This document shows, in pieces, positions 21,253 through 33,165 of a stretch of DNA of 64,000 nt. Made by a program: the position numbers and the translations under genes. Under the pieces are notes generated by a model, which was not told where the DNA came from, ran no database searches, and worked only from the letters and a program-made list of their open reading frames with translations. The stretch is taken from assembly GCA_014925825.1 (NCBI GenBank), contig JACGCK010000064.1:186001-250000 (forward strand). Reading direction: 5' to 3'. The first letter of the stretch is position 1; each line of letters starts with the position of its first letter. Source of the stretch: Pholiota molesta (lineage: Eukaryota; Basidiomycota; Agaricomycetes; Agaricales; Strophariaceae).

Positions 21253-23565
21253 ATGTATTCCATGTCAAAGGATGTCTCATCATACCAGGCTGCGGCTTTT
21301 TTCGTTGTGGTGTTCTGTGCATATCTGATACTGCGAAAACGCCGCATTCAATGTCTTGTTAATCCTCGAGGTCTTCCATACCCACCTGGACCCAAACCAC
21401 TCCCGATCATAGGCAATATGCTTGACATCGCTGGTAACAACGAGACGGTTGTGTACCAACGTCTCGCAGACAAATTCGGTGCGCAATCTCTCTCTTTCTG
21501 TATAAAATATTTATTCTTCGCAAATAGGCGATGTGGTGTTTCTAAGCGCTTTCGGAAAACATATATTATTCTTGAACTCTTTTGATGCTGCTATGGAGCT
21601 CTTCGATAAACGCTCTGCGATCTATTCGGATCGGCCTCAATCGACAATGAGCAACGAGTTGTGCGTCTAAATGCCATGTGCTTATTTGAGTTTGACTCAT
21701 AGTTCTTTAGGATGGGGTGGTCCTTTAGCTTTGGGCATATGCGATATGGTAAGATTCCTGACTTGATGTGCATAAGAACTGTATAATTATCTATTCTAGG
21801 TGATCAATGGAGAAAGCTCCGTCGTATGTTCCATAGCCAATTTCAGCAGTCTGTCGCTACAAAGTATTGGGATATACAAAGGAAACAAGCGCATGCACTC
21901 CTCCGTCGACTTCTTGACTCTCCAGAGAACCTTGATTACCACTTACGACAGTAAGTTGGCATGCCGCCCTGTCTCCTTCGAATCTTTATTCGACGTACCA
22001 TCCTTTAGCAATGCCGCTGCCGTTATTATGGGCATTACCTATGGAATCAATATAGCAGATAAAGAAGACCGCTACATCGCAACGGCGGAGAAAGCACTGG
22101 AAGGAATGGGCCAAGCGGCCAGTCCTGGCGCTTTCCTGGTAGATCTGCTTCCATGTCGTACGTTATCCAGCTTATTATTTTGAATATGATCAATTTATAT
22201 TTTATCCTAGTCAAATATATCCCGTACGTCTATTCACCGTCGTAACTTGGTCGTAACATGCGCTTCTATTTATGTATTCAACTACAGTGAATGGGTTCCT
22301 GGCGCATCGTTCAAGCGTAAAGCCCGTGAATGGCGTGAGGCTGTGATGCAGATGAAAGATGCTCCATTTGCCACTGTCGTTCATGCAATGGTGAGTCCAC
22401 TTGACAAACTATCTTTTCTCCTTTTAAAATTAGATAATCTACATAGAAAAATGGCGTGGCACGTCCTTCTTTTGTCTCGGCACTCTTTGACGAGCTTGAA
22501 ACTAAAGAGAGCGTTGAGGATGAAGTTGAGGCCATTAAAAACTGCGCAGGGTTAGCGTATGTAGGTGCGTATTCTGTGCAGCCTTTCATTGTATTCGAAA
22601 TACTAAATTTTATCTTTACAGCCGGTGCAGAAAGTGTGCGTAGAAACCATTATTCCAACATGTAATAGCTCTAAAGCGATTACTATAGACCGTATCAACT
22701 CTGGCTTCATTTATTCTCGCCATCGTCACCCACCCGGAAGTTCAAGTCAAGGCTCAAGAAGAACTTGATCGCGTAGTCGGACGTGAGCGGCTGCCAGAGT
22801 TCAGCGATCGCTCAAAGCTTCCATACATAAATGCAATTATTAAGGAGGTTCTGCGGTAAGTATTTCATCCGTCTCTCATCGATATGCTTCGATATTGAAG
22901 ACATTTACCCTCAGCTGGAATCCCATTGCGCCTCTTGGTCGGTCACAAATCTTTAAGAACCGGGAGTACTTTAACTGAAGTTCATTTACCACCTAGGCCT
23001 TCCGCACATGACGACCAGGGACGACGAATTCAGAGACTATTTTATTCCAGCGGGCACCATTGTAGTTGGAAACACTTGGTCTGTATTCCATCCGCGAACA
23101 TTCCCATTCCGCTATTAACTCTGCTCGCATGCAGGAGAATTCTACATGACCCAAAAACCTTTGCAGAGCCCAGCCGCTTTAACCCAGATCGATTCTTAGG
23201 CGATGGAGACAAGGGAGAATGGCAACATCTCTCACCAACCGACCCTCTCTCTGTTGCGTTTGGGTATGGCCGCAGGATCTGTCCCGGACGGCATACGGCC
23301 GAAGCACAAGTCTGGATATCTATCGCATGCATATTAAGTGTATTCGATATCTGTCCGCCGTTAGATGAACATGGACACTCCGTCAAGATAGAACCTGCCT
23401 TCTCATCGAAAGGGATGATCTGGTGGGTGTGACCTTGATACTGCTGACGATGTACTCAATGTGTTTTCCCTGAAATTCAGTCATCCACTACCCTTCAAAT
23501 TTTCTATGAAGCCTCGAAGTCCTCGTTCTCGTTCTCTGATTGATCAAACAGAGGATCTATCCTAA
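21253..23565 (+). CDS. Cytochrome P450 monooxygenase, copy 2
   Basis: Paralogue of the P450 at 5495-7806 with the same intron positions. The start ATG 21253 (MYSMSKDVSSYQ) is chosen by alignment with copy 1; an in-frame ATG lies upstream at 21211. N-terminal anchor, then PYPPGPKPLPIIGNM and GDVVFLSAFGKH. The I-helix is split over a 14-nt exon, giving AYVAGAEST, which keeps the canonical Gly that copy 1 has lost. ExxR is KEVLR, the PERF-like motif is FNPDRF and the haem loop FGYGRRICPGRH. The last intron (donor GTGGGT) joins to CHPLPFKFSMKPRSP, with the stop at 23563-23565. It is a membrane-bound, NADPH-P450-reductase-dependent enzyme of unknown substrate. No lesion was found, so of the two paralogues this is the more likely to have standard activity. 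Confidence 0.85.
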
Positions 23566-24385
23566 AATAGAATACAACAGAGTTTACACTCGAGCTCATA
23601 GATTAGATTTACATTTCTATTAACAACATATCTTCAAACAACCGCAGATTTAGGTGAGAATTTCAACGTCATGGTCGATCATGAGGTGAAATAGTCTGCC
23701 TCCCGAGTTTATCTCTTGAGTTTGATGGCTCAATGCTAGCAGTCTTTCGGCGACTGTTGAGACTCTTCTTTGCTGAACGCACCATACTGAAAGTCGTTCA
23801 AATTGTCACTCTCGGAGAGGTCTCGAGCAATCCGAGGGATGTTATGCTCGTGGGACAGCGATATACTGACAGCACTCCAGTCAAGAAGTCCCGAGCCCCT
23901 ACCCATCTATTCAGGTTAGCAGTTCGAAAGCGCGGAGCGAGGAGTTATCCAGAGCCTCAGGACAGAGTCCGACAGACGATGATCGATGAGCGCTAGAAAG
24001 TCGAGAGCTCACAAAATGGCCCTTGACTAATTATTTGTACTCCCACTTCATGCATCGATTCCAGTACCATTTACTACTTACCTCCCGATTCCAAATTAAA
24101 CCTCTCAAAGATAACGGCATGAGCAAATGCGCAGCCACACTCAGTACTCACCCTCACCGCTATGGAATTTGTGTTCGAACAGTCGGGTGAAGAGTACACC
24201 TTCAGCCTTTAAACCCACCATGGTCCTAAAAACACAGGTACAAGTTGGGTACAAGCAAGACATAAACAGTGCTATCTTCTAGTACGTACATAAGTACATA
24301 ACATCAGCCAACTAATTGGCACACAAATATAGTGGTCCTTATGGTATCTTTTCCACCCAAGAAAACTGCAAGAAGTCACCAACTA
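23566..24385. other. Spacer after P450 copy 2
   Basis: The frame at 23733-23996 (87 residues) matches nothing I know. This spacer is the shared 3' flank of the P450 and the minus-strand transporter, which converge here. Confidence 0.5.
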
Positions 24386-26334
24386 TCATTGATATAACAC
24401 GGCCATCTCTGCGGACACCACCGCGAGGCCCACAACAGTCATCACCGTCAACGGCAGCAGATTCCACTTCGCAAACTCCCACTGCTTAATGTTAATCCCC
24501 TTCTGGTTCAATATCTGCTTCCACAGCAACCCCGCGAGCGACGCGCTGAACGTGAACGACACCGCGCCGATATTCGACGCCACCGCCAGCGCCACCCCCG
24601 CCGCCCTCTCAAACGCATCCAAACTAACCCCGACGTCCGGGCCCGCAGACACCACCGCCGCGCGCACGACCTTGGTGAGCAGGATCGTCGCGCCGATGTT
24701 CGTCCCGCTGAGGTTGCACAGCAGCACGCCGAGCCCGCCGACGGCCCACACCGTCGCGTGCACGCGCCGCCCCGTCGCGCGCACGAGCCACCCCGCGAAG
24801 CGCTCGATCCAGCCCTGGTGCGCGAGCGCCTCGATCAGGATGAACTGCGCGAACGCGAACGGGACGAGCGCGAAGGGCAGCCGCGGGAAGGCGGTGTAGA
24901 AGGTCGGGAAGTGCGTCGCGAGAAGGTGCCGCTGCGCGTGCAGGTGGTTGTAGAGCGTCTGCAGCGGCGGGAAGGGCGCGGTGGGGGCGTGGTCGGGCGG
25001 CTGGCGGAGGGATGCGGCGAGGGTGGTTGTGGTTTTGGATGTCATTTGCGTGTTTGAGCGGGTGTTGGTCCGCGTCTGGGTGGCGGAGGGGACTAGAGGT
25101 GGATTGGTGTCGTCGAAGGTAACTGAGCGCTCAGGACGGAGTGATCCCTCCGCGAATTCCTTGGGGAGCTCGGCAGTAGGGGTACTTGATCTGTGTGTTC
25201 TATTGAGTTCGTCAAGGACAAGATGGTCTTCAATTTCTGTCAAATCCTCGTCCGACTTCTTTGCTGTCCAGTGGCCCTTTATTGGGATTTTGTGGACGTA
25301 GCGGTAGTGATCCCACGCGAAATCATAGATGAACTTCGCAACAGCGAAGGGCAGGCTGATTTTCCAGACATCGACATGGAAAAAGCTCACAATGATGATC
25401 ACGACCAGACAAGTGCCTAGTAATATGCTTCCCACCCAAGCGCTTTGCGGATCGAGCAATACAGAGCGTACATCGAGATCACCAGAGTTCATCAGTCGTC
25501 TCGGGAGATATTTCGATTTGTGGAATTGAGCGGCGAGTGCGATGAAGGATGTTACGATGCACGCTAGGAAGGGGAGGATAGTGTACGCAGTGAAGGCGGC
25601 GTTGTTGATGCGGAATCCTTCGCAAACGACTACATTTGTAGGATTTCCGACAAAGAGGACCATGCTGGCCGTATTTGCCGCCGCAAATTCGGACATCAGC
25701 CATGCGATTGGTTCAAGCTAACGAATTTTAGGATGCGAGGGTGCGGCAGAAAGAGTCTGGGAGCTAACCTCATTGACTTTTGTATAGTAAACCAAGAAGG
25801 CCGTTCCCGACAGGATGACAGGGTCGTTCCCGAGTAAAACGCTAAGGCCAGTCAACATCATATAGAAGTAGATGAAGAGCCTCCATCCGTCTGATCCTCC
25901 TTTATTGCTGACCCAAAACGCCGCGGCTTGAAGGATGCCTGTAATATCCAGCGTAATTGCCATGTACGCGAGCGAGAAAAAGAGTATGAGGATGTTGTAC
26001 GGCTTGACGCCATCGGTACCGCTGCCTGAGTCTCAGCACTAGAAAGAGGGACAAGCAGAAGATACCAGCTTACACGATACCATCCCTAATCTGATCAAAA
26101 TTTGATAAGATGCGTCGTGTAATACGTTTGAAACTGTATACATACGACACTAGGCCCAAGACATTGCGCTGCCCAAAGGATCAAGATGGCGATGATTGGG
26201 GCAGTTGTAAGGTTGAGATGAATACGTTTGCGACCCAGCACCGGCAAGAGAATAGGAAACGAGAAAGGATGGATGACGCAGATAATGGACAAGATGAATA
26301 CCACCAAAGTACCTATCGCCGAACCTGAAACCAT
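24386..26334 (-). CDS. ArsB/CitMHS-type anion transporter
   Basis: Integral membrane ion transporter of the Pfam CitMHS/ArsB group, a plausible arsenite, citrate or related anion permease. The start is ATG 26334 (MVSGSAIGTLVVFILSIICV). Three introns: after GPSV, after RDGIV (acceptor GGCAG) and after KVNE. The spliced reading runs VIRDGIVGTDGVKPYNILIL, AYMAITLDITGILQAAAFWV, GLSVLLGNDPVILSGTAFLV, then MSEFAAANTASMVLFVGNPT with the family's GNPTN signature. A central hydrophilic loop (about residues 370-450) is Thr- and Asn-rich. The second half repeats the helix pattern, with NLSGTNIGATILLTKVV as the pseudo-symmetric counterpart of GNPTN, and ends EMAVLYQ. Length is about 600 residues, normal for eukaryotic members. 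Arsenic export versus organic anion transport cannot be told from sequence. Confidence 0.85.
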
Positions 26335-27048
26335 GTTATGCTCTTCATATATCTTCGTAGAACCAGAGCAAGAAGGGCAGCTGTCCGACGATCGTCGTGG
26401 GTGCTCCGGTTAGCCCTAGAGAGCTTGGATGCTCGAAGGTCGATGGGGCGTCTGCAAAACTTTCACTCCACCACCGTTTATGACCTGTCTAGTCTATATG
26501 GGTAGGGGGAATTTTCGGATCATGTGTTTGCGAGGCGGTGCGCTTCAAGTACGTTTTCGCTGGGTCCGCGGTAAGGCCGGAAGCCGAGTGGCGAGAGAAT
26601 TAATGACGTTGTGGAATCGCTGCATATCTTTCCGCTGAGCGTCCAGAAATCGGAAGAAGGTAGTGTTGTATCCGAAGATGGCGTGGCCAGGAAGATTCAT
26701 CCGCGACAAGGGTTTAAAACGTTCAACGTTCACCACAAGAGGCTTTGAGCCAGCGACATTGGACGGAGATCGAATATTTACTTCTCCGACCCACACGTGT
26801 TGTTGCTTGCCCCAATAGTGCCAACACCCCTGACATGTTGACAAGCGACGCCTTACCTCGCCTTACCGAGGTTATGATTCTACCCTCATCTTCTTCATAC
26901 CCGGCTTTGTGAAAGGCTTTGCCAATATCCATCGTCAATACGCTGCTGTATACCTAACAAGTCACCTAACACGGGGCTTGCAGCATTCGTACTTCCCGAG
27001 CCTGCAGCCTTTCCAACTTGACCACAACACAACAACCGATAGATTCTT
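26335..27048. other. Divergent promoter region
   Basis: This lies between the start codons of the anion transporter (minus) and the CorA-like gene (plus). Two overlapping minus-strand frames (26938-26723 and 26844-26545) are open but match no family. They may be chance frames. Confidence 0.4.
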
Positions 27049-29241
27049 ATGTCGTCACGAAACACCCTTGTGCTAGAGGAAACGTTCTCAAACAGCTCCA
27101 AAGTCCCTACACCAAGTCACAGACACGCGGCTCCTTCAAGTGCGCGATTCCGCAGATGCTGCCTTCTATTAATCCAATATTTTGTTAGCGCCATGGCCGT
27201 TCGTTGACATTGATGATGAGGTACGTATCATCAAGACCTCTATAGTATAGCCGCCATTTGACGACGTAACAGGTTGATCCTAATAGGATCCAAGATCCAG
27301 ATAGCCATCTCGTTCTGTCCGCTGCAGCCTGCGACCACAAGCAGACGCCCGAGCAGGAAGTGTGCTGGTGCAAATACCCACAGTCGCTCTATCCGAACTG
27401 GACTCCACGCCAGCAGAAGAAAGCGAAACTGACCAAGGTATTGGAGAAACGCATGGAGCGGTGCACGATACACTGTCTCGATATAAACAAGGATGGGTCG
27501 TTCGTTGATGCTGGGAAGAGAGAGGTGACCGAGAGGACGGTGGACAACCATTGGATAGCGATCCAGGAAGGGGTAAGTAATCCTAAATTCCATGGATTTT
27601 TCTCTGATTTCTGAAGCCATACTTCCGTTCAGAGGCAACCAAACGTCCATCTACGCGCGTTGTTCGTCGAAGGCTTATCTGGCAACGTGTTGCAGATCCT
27701 AGGCACTCGCTATAACCTCGAGCCATTTTTCTTCTCATCGACAATCGGATGGATACCTTCGCGACATCAGTCAAACGTGAAAGCACACGAGTCTGACCGT
27801 AAGCATACATTTCCTATCCAATTATTTGACCCGTTACTAAACCACAGTAGATATCACCATCACCCTCACGTTCATCCGCCCACTGACCAACCAAATAATC
27901 TCCCCAGCGGAGTCGACCACCACCAAAAAGCACGCCTGGGTCATCGACACCCGCGCGCCCCTCACCCTGCGCTCCAACAGCGTCGTCCTGCTCGCGGACC
28001 AGCTCGCCGTGCACATGGTGCGCGCGCGCGACAGCAGCACCATCATCTCGCTGCACCCGAACAAGGAGCAGCGCGCGACGTCCGCGCAGACGCTGCACGC
28101 GCGCGTGCACGCCGCGGGGCGCTCCGTGTACTGGGGCCACATCTTCGCGGGCAGCAGCGACCCGACGTTCGTGCTGCTGAGCCTGCTGTGGTACGCGCTC
28201 TACGCGTGGGACGAGGCGCAGGAGCATCTGTATGCGCACATCTGCTTCTTGGAGTCGCAGGTCATGGGGACGAACGACCCGCAGCTGACGGAGGAGCTGC
28301 ACGTCGTGCGTGCGCATCTGATGCACTTTGAGGCGCTGCTGGAGGACTTTAGGAAGACGGTCCAGTTTGTGCAGGATACGCCGGCGCAGTGCTTGCTGCC
28401 CCGGGAAGGCGAGAAGGAGACGGAGGAGCAGTCGCGCTCGAAGGCGACGATGAAGCGGGAGTGTGGTAATATGTTGACAGAGATTGGCAGGCTTGAGAGG
28501 AGTAGGGATCTGCAGGACAAACGCGTCAAGAACGTGATGGATTTGGTATGCGTTTGCCCCTCTTCCGTTGATATCGTGCTGACTCTGAGTCGCAATTAGG
28601 TGTTCAGTATGGTCAACATCGAAGAAAGTAGGAACATGCAGAAGCTGACTGAAGCATCGATGAGAGACAGCGCAGGCATGTCCGTTGGGAATCCCGACGT
28701 GCTATTTCTTACACTCTCGCTCTTCTAGCCATCAAGCAAATATCGTACATGACCATGGTGTTCGCGCCTGCTATATTCGTAGCCGTACGTTCGAGTTCAC
28801 TCCCGCAGCACACATCCCACAAACCACTGAGCCTCCCTTCTCCTCCTCACACAGGGCGTCTTCGGCATGAACATCGCCGAGCTGAACCCCGGCTCCTACG
28901 GCACGCTCGCGCACTACATGGCCACCGCCGTCCCCTTCACCATCTTCACGATCTGGATCATCGTCGCGTACCAGATCCAGATCCGGGACCCGCACGGCGC
29001 GGAGGGGGGCGCGTCCGACGCCGCGGTGGAAAGGAGCGCGCACGCAGGCTCGGGCGCGCTCCTGCAGGAGCGCCGTGCGGTGGGCCTGCGGCGGCTGGCG
29101 TTCTGGGAGCGGCTGTGGTGGCCGGTGCTGCTGATGTCGACGATGATGGAGCGGCAGCGGCTGAGGAAGGAGAGGCGGCGGGCGGTGACGCGGGTGAGTA
29201 CTATGAGTACGAATCCGACGTTTGATCTCGGGGACGGGTAG
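27049..29241 (+). CDS. CorA-like divalent metal transporter
   Basis: Mg2+/metal channel of the CorA superfamily (membrane). The start is ATG 27049 (MSSRNTLVLEETFS). An intron with donor GTGCGC joins to TPWPFVDIDDE, and the next joins to VDPNRIQDPDSHLVLSAAAC. The large cytoplasmic N-terminal part ends in long helices (EELHVVRAHLMHFEALLEDF, MLTEIGRLERSRDLQDKRVK). VFSMVNIEESRNMQKLTEAS precedes RDSA-AIKQISYMTMVFAPA (TM1). The signature GMN loop appears as GVFGMNIAEL and TM2 as PFTIFTIWIIVAYQIQI. The intron between RDSA and AIKQ (28676-28728) begins with GC, a non-canonical GC-AG intron. The tail is basic (MMERQRLRKERRRAVTR). It is complete for the family; metal specificity is unknown. Confidence 0.85.
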
Positions 29242-30411
29242 GCTGTGAAGGGCGTGTTGTGTTGTGTTCTTGGTGACTGTATTTTTGATCATGATCTCCT
29301 GTATATGTTGTCCCTTGTCCAGATGTATCTAGTACTGGTTGCGAACGATCATTTGCTCTTCGTTCGAGTTGAAATAGTTTCTTTGAAGTTTGAGAAGACG
29401 CCTGAAAACCCATCACGTGGCACATAACTACGCTCTCAACAGAAAAAACGCCGATAGCTCAACCCAAGCTCGACCACATTAGCATCGTAGCCAAACGTCT
29501 TCAGTATCTCATACACAGGTCGGACATGTCTCATACTGCGTGCTCGCCCTGCCACTCAATCGGACCTGCATATCTTTTGAATTGGACCTTGGTTCCTCCG
29601 ACTCGGAGTCACACTATCACTATTCCAACACTATTCAATGGTATTCATCCCTTGAGACTACGATCTCGGCGACAAGCTTGATTTACCTTGTGGAGCTTGC
29701 GTCTCTTTGCAGGCACATCGAACTCGGTCGAAAACCACAAACCTGTTACTTTGAAGCACCTTCGTCAACAGGGCTACCCCTATGATTTCGTCGATTTCCA
29801 CCTATATCGTCTCTTTGTTGTATTGATGAACTCCCGTTCGAACTCTTGGACTCTGGGCTCCTCTCTGTCTCTCAGATGACTAGAACCTCATAGAAGCGTC
29901 GACTATTTCTCAGACCCATGCGCTGGCCCGTGCCATATCTGCGGAGTCATATTCTGTCATATTAGACCGTCCTTGTATTCTGTCCCCTTGATATTAATAC
30001 GCCCGAAAATGATGCTCCCAACAGAATTCTGGTCGGTCTACATAGCCCAATCGTAGACAGCGAGGTCTTTGGCTATATTTTCCATCAATCCAAGCGCAGC
30101 GCCCACGGCTTATGCGTCTTATCGATGAAATTTGATGTCCGCGACACTGGACCCTTCGTCTCCTTTGCCCATTTCGAGCAGGATAGAGCCGGGGCGGCGC
30201 AATCCCACTTCATGGCCGCCTCAGAAGCACCGGAACCTCCCTGAAACTCGTCAAATCCTTTGGTTGAAAACGCCTTTTATGGTCCTCTAGGAAATTCCGT
30301 GGGTCTGCTGGTATACTACCACATGCCTCGTTCGCTGCTAAGTAGCGCTTACCAGTGAGCCACTCGCTTGGGACGATGCTGGACCCAAACAGGACCATCC
30401 GCTCAGAAATC

Positions 30412-30419
30412 TATATAAA
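30412..30419 (+). promoter_or_regulatory. TATA box in repeat copy A
   Basis: TATATAAA is followed by CCCCCCTCATACGCTCGTCC and a pyrimidine-rich tract. The same arrangement is kept in copy B, while much of the surrounding sequence has drifted, suggesting a real core promoter. Confidence 0.5.
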
Positions 30420-31140
30420 CCCCCCTCATACGCTCGTCCTCTCTTTAACTCAAACGACGACCATCTCGGGTTTCGAGACGCTTTTGCACAGGGTGGTTTT
30501 ACTCAACCATCACTCCTTGCCGCATACCATATCGCCCATGTCCACTGCCAACTCACCAAAAAGACTGGTCGTCGTTCCGGGCGGGTGATCATGCCCTCAT
30601 CGTCAGTCCCCATGCCTCGTCGTTCAATGTATGAAGATCCCTAACGCTGCATGTTATAGCCTCGGACTAGTCTGATAATCTCAGACGGTCCTGCATGCAC
30701 CCTTACCCAACTACCACTGGCACATACGCCTTCTTGGCTGCGCCACTTCAAATCACAGAAACGTGTCGCACACTCAATGCTAGTTGTGCGTAGCGGACGA
30801 TGACGCCTGTACCGTAAGTGCTTGTGATGCTTTTTTGGCCTCTCTAATCGATGTGCTTGTGTAGATTTATCATCAACTCGGCCCTCATCGTCCCCTTCAT
30901 GTTTTCTGCCAGCTAACATTTCATACAGGTCATGCCATGAGGTAAGGCGTGAAACAGCAGGTGCAGCAGACTTTACAGGTACGCCCTTTCTTTATCCTTT
31001 CATCGTATCTATTTTAATGCATTCAATGTCCTAGATGATAACGCGTCTGTTTCGTTTGCTCGATCCCGTTCAGCTTTCAATTTCTCTACCACCATTTTAT
31101 TCTCCTTTTTATCATCTTTCCCACTCGTTCATTGCCTCCT

Positions 31141-31560
31141 GCAGCCATCATAGGAATTCGAAAAGACGTTGGGACCTTCAGAAAACGTGATGGATTGAGG
31201 CCTAGGACTCTCGCAGTCTCTGGCCGAAGGCAACATTCCCGGCTACCGCCAGAGTCTTACGAGATCCTGCTGTGTTGGTATAGCCGGGTGAGCGCCGTCT
31301 CGCCTCGCCTTTGTTGCGCAGTGTCGAAGGGACCCTTCCACCCTCACCCTCCGGGGTGGAAAAAAACGCACGGAGCAGGCTCCTCTGGCTCATGATAATT
31401 CGGGCATGAGGAGCAGAGTTCTGCGATGGTAATACGAAAATGTTAAGGTGGCAATGTTTTTCAAACTATCTTTACATTCATTTTATCATTACTACAACAC
31501 TTTCAACTTAAATATATGTAGTCTACCCCCGAAAGGGGCCAATGCGCTATGGCGCCTACT
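31141..31560 (+). ncRNA. Candidate structured noncoding RNA block, copy A
   Basis: This block has about seven substitutions in 300 bp relative to copy B, whereas DNA upstream has around 9%. Perfect hairpins are visible: CCCGGCTA (31238-31245) with TAGCCGGG (31281-31288); GACT (31206-31209) with AGTC (31215-31218) inside GGCC/GGCC; TCCACCC (31337-31343) with GGGTGGA (31354-31360); CTCATG with CATGAG near 31389-31410; CCCC-GAAA-GGGG (31527-31538), a GNRA-type tetraloop; and GCGC-TATG-GCGC (31544-31555). Several differences fall in loops or keep G-U pairing. The shared reading frame (31132-31395) has no known domain and diverges at its end through an indel. It matches no RNA family I recognise. 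The strand is inferred from the TATA box. Confidence 0.35.
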
Positions 31561-31736
31561 GTGTGACTTCAACATTAAGCTTCGAGAGATAGTTAACTTC
31601 CTCAAGGCTTTCGTCTTTTATTCCTAATCAAGGTTCTTGGTATTACAGTAAAAATTCAGGCCTTGTTCAGCGTTCAGCGCTAAAATCACACATCGTCGGA
31701 ATTCCTTGTGACTTCGTTGATTTCGAGAGCCCTGAA

Positions 31737-32110
31737 CTAATATACATACGGTACCACCATATAGCTCACTCGACTCGCCCATTCGTCCCATTGCGTACCA
31801 AACCTCTTCTGAAGTGCCTGATCCTCCGCTGCCATTCTGCTGAGAGTACGATAGAGCGTGCCTGATATCACTACACCCGCAAACGAAAGAACTGCCAGTT
31901 TCCCAACTACAGTGCTCCACAGACCTGATGCTCGAACCGATGATCCTGCCATAAAATGCCACAAAAACCATCTCGAATGGGTAAGGAGGAATCCGGTATG
32001 GCTTGGATGACGGACAATAGAGTATGGCCCTTCAGTACTTCAGTCATCAGCTGGTGGTCTTCCTGTATGCTAGCTTCGAAGCGGAAAAACCTGCCAAGGT
32101 AGAGTGATAT
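31737..32110 (-). pseudogene. Isoprenylcysteine carboxyl methyltransferase-like pseudogene (3' part)
   Basis: On the minus strand, LGRFFRFEASIQEDHQLMTE followed by GPYSIVRHPSHTGFLLTHSR and then RFGTQWDEWASRVSYMVVPY is the catalytic C-terminal part of the ICMT family, the ER enzyme that methylates prenylated C-terminal cysteines. Between LMTE and GPYS, an 8-bp tandem duplication (TTCAGTAC repeated at 32031-32046, plus strand) breaks the frame. Possible 5' exons lie at 32406-32884 (a hydrophobic segment AALVVGHLYLATHWEASP) but do not join cleanly. The gene sits between the two 2.2-kb direct repeats and was probably lost in this tract. Confidence 0.7.
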
Positions 32111-32689
32111 GTGGGATCGACATTACGAGAATATTTCGGTTCTAACAAGAAGGTCTCACCGGGGACTTCACTCACTTTATCGACATTCCAGGCTAACAAG
32201 GATGGAGTTCAAGTGGATGTGTCGACCTTACTACATCACACTCTCAAGATCCAGAGAAACAGTGGTTCCTAACTGGATCGAACGAGGAAGTTGGGAACGC
32301 AGATGTTGAAATAAATAAATGGACAGTTTTTGTTTTGTTATTTTTGTTGCTTACTCTTCCTATGGTGTATATGTATATAATTGTTGATGCTGCAGAAACT
32401 GTTTTTTAGTGTCCTAACACGTTGTATTTCCTTGTGATCCAAAACTTCATCGTGTTCGGCGATGCTTCCCAGTGCGTTGCTAGATAGAGGTGCCCGACCA
32501 CAAGCGCGGCGAAAACCGACGTACAAACCCAATCTAAGGTACGATCGCCAATGGTGAGCGTACAGCGAGGGTCAAAATTAAATCTTGGTTTGATATCCAG
32601 GAGCTGGTAACGTCGAGAGAGGGTGCATGATGAATCCACAACCCTAAGTTACACAACAAAAAAAAATGGCGCATTGAACCAATACGCAC

Positions 32690-33165
32690 CTCCGTCGCCC
32701 GTAACCACCTCACCGAACAACTATGCGTAATTCCAGCCCAATTTATATCCAGCAGGGGAACATGAGAATTGAGTTCAGAACACGCGCGACAGAGAGGAGA
32801 TGTGGCAAATCCGGCGAAGGAAATGTGCACATCGGGAAGTGCCGGTCCGGTGAACGCGCCCGTTGCCAAACAATTGCCGAACATGTCCCAGCGCTGCGAA
32901 GGTGCGACTTTGACTACGAACCCCTCTCTCTATTATATGTGCTCCTTCACTAATCTGAATTCTTTAGCATTGGGCTTCGGAGGTTCCATACAGGTGCTAA
33001 TTGCCGTTGAATGGATCTACCCATGGCAGTCTTTGAAGCGGAAGTCTGGCTTTGGAACACGACCGCGAACATGGCACGGAAACACGAAGCAACCTCTCAA
33101 AAAAGGACAACGATGGACCAGCCACGTTAGCATCTGTAGCCAAAGGTCTTCAGTGTCTCGTGCAT
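32690..33165 (+). pseudogene. Truncated 5' copy of the SET-domain gene
   Basis: This matches the promoter and first exons of the methyltransferase gene at 35750. Shared stretches are CCCTCTCT..TTCACTAA.CTGAAT upstream, CTACCCATG, GAACACGAC.GCGA, GAAGCA.CCTCT.AAA and GGACAACGA, ending in TAGCCAAA.GTC at about 33140. Copy B of the 2.2-kb repeat follows at once. The frame is broken and the rest of the gene is missing. A shorter scrap of the same exon lies at about 29450-29520, before repeat copy A. Confidence 0.65.

Larger units (their letters stand above)
29450..31640 (+). repeat. 2.2-kb direct repeat, copy A
   Basis: It aligns with 33110-35290 over its whole length at an offset of about 3,650 bp. 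By eye identity is roughly 90% in the first kilobase (about 35 differences in 400 bp near 30200-30600), but much higher near 31140-31430. It begins with a scrap of SET-gene exon 2 (GTAGCCAAACGTC). It holds a TATA box, short ATG-led frames that differ between copies, and a hairpin-rich block. No long conserved protein frame is shared, so I do not call it a gene. Confidence 0.85.

Noticed and set aside
5495..23565. The P450s, OPT transporter and reductase as one biosynthetic gene cluster
   Set aside because: No backbone synthase (terpene cyclase, PKS or NRPS) is present, and the P450s are explained by an old inverted duplication.
30538..30588. Small protein frame MSTANSPKRLVVVPGG after the TATA box in repeat copy A
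   Set aside because: The frame differs from copy B after eight codons through a 2-nt indel, so it is not conserved as protein.
31261..31310. tRNA-like A box (TAGCCGGGTGAGCG) suggesting a SINE
   Set aside because: No B box at the right spacing and no poly-A or simple-repeat tail; the two copies are explained by tandem duplication.
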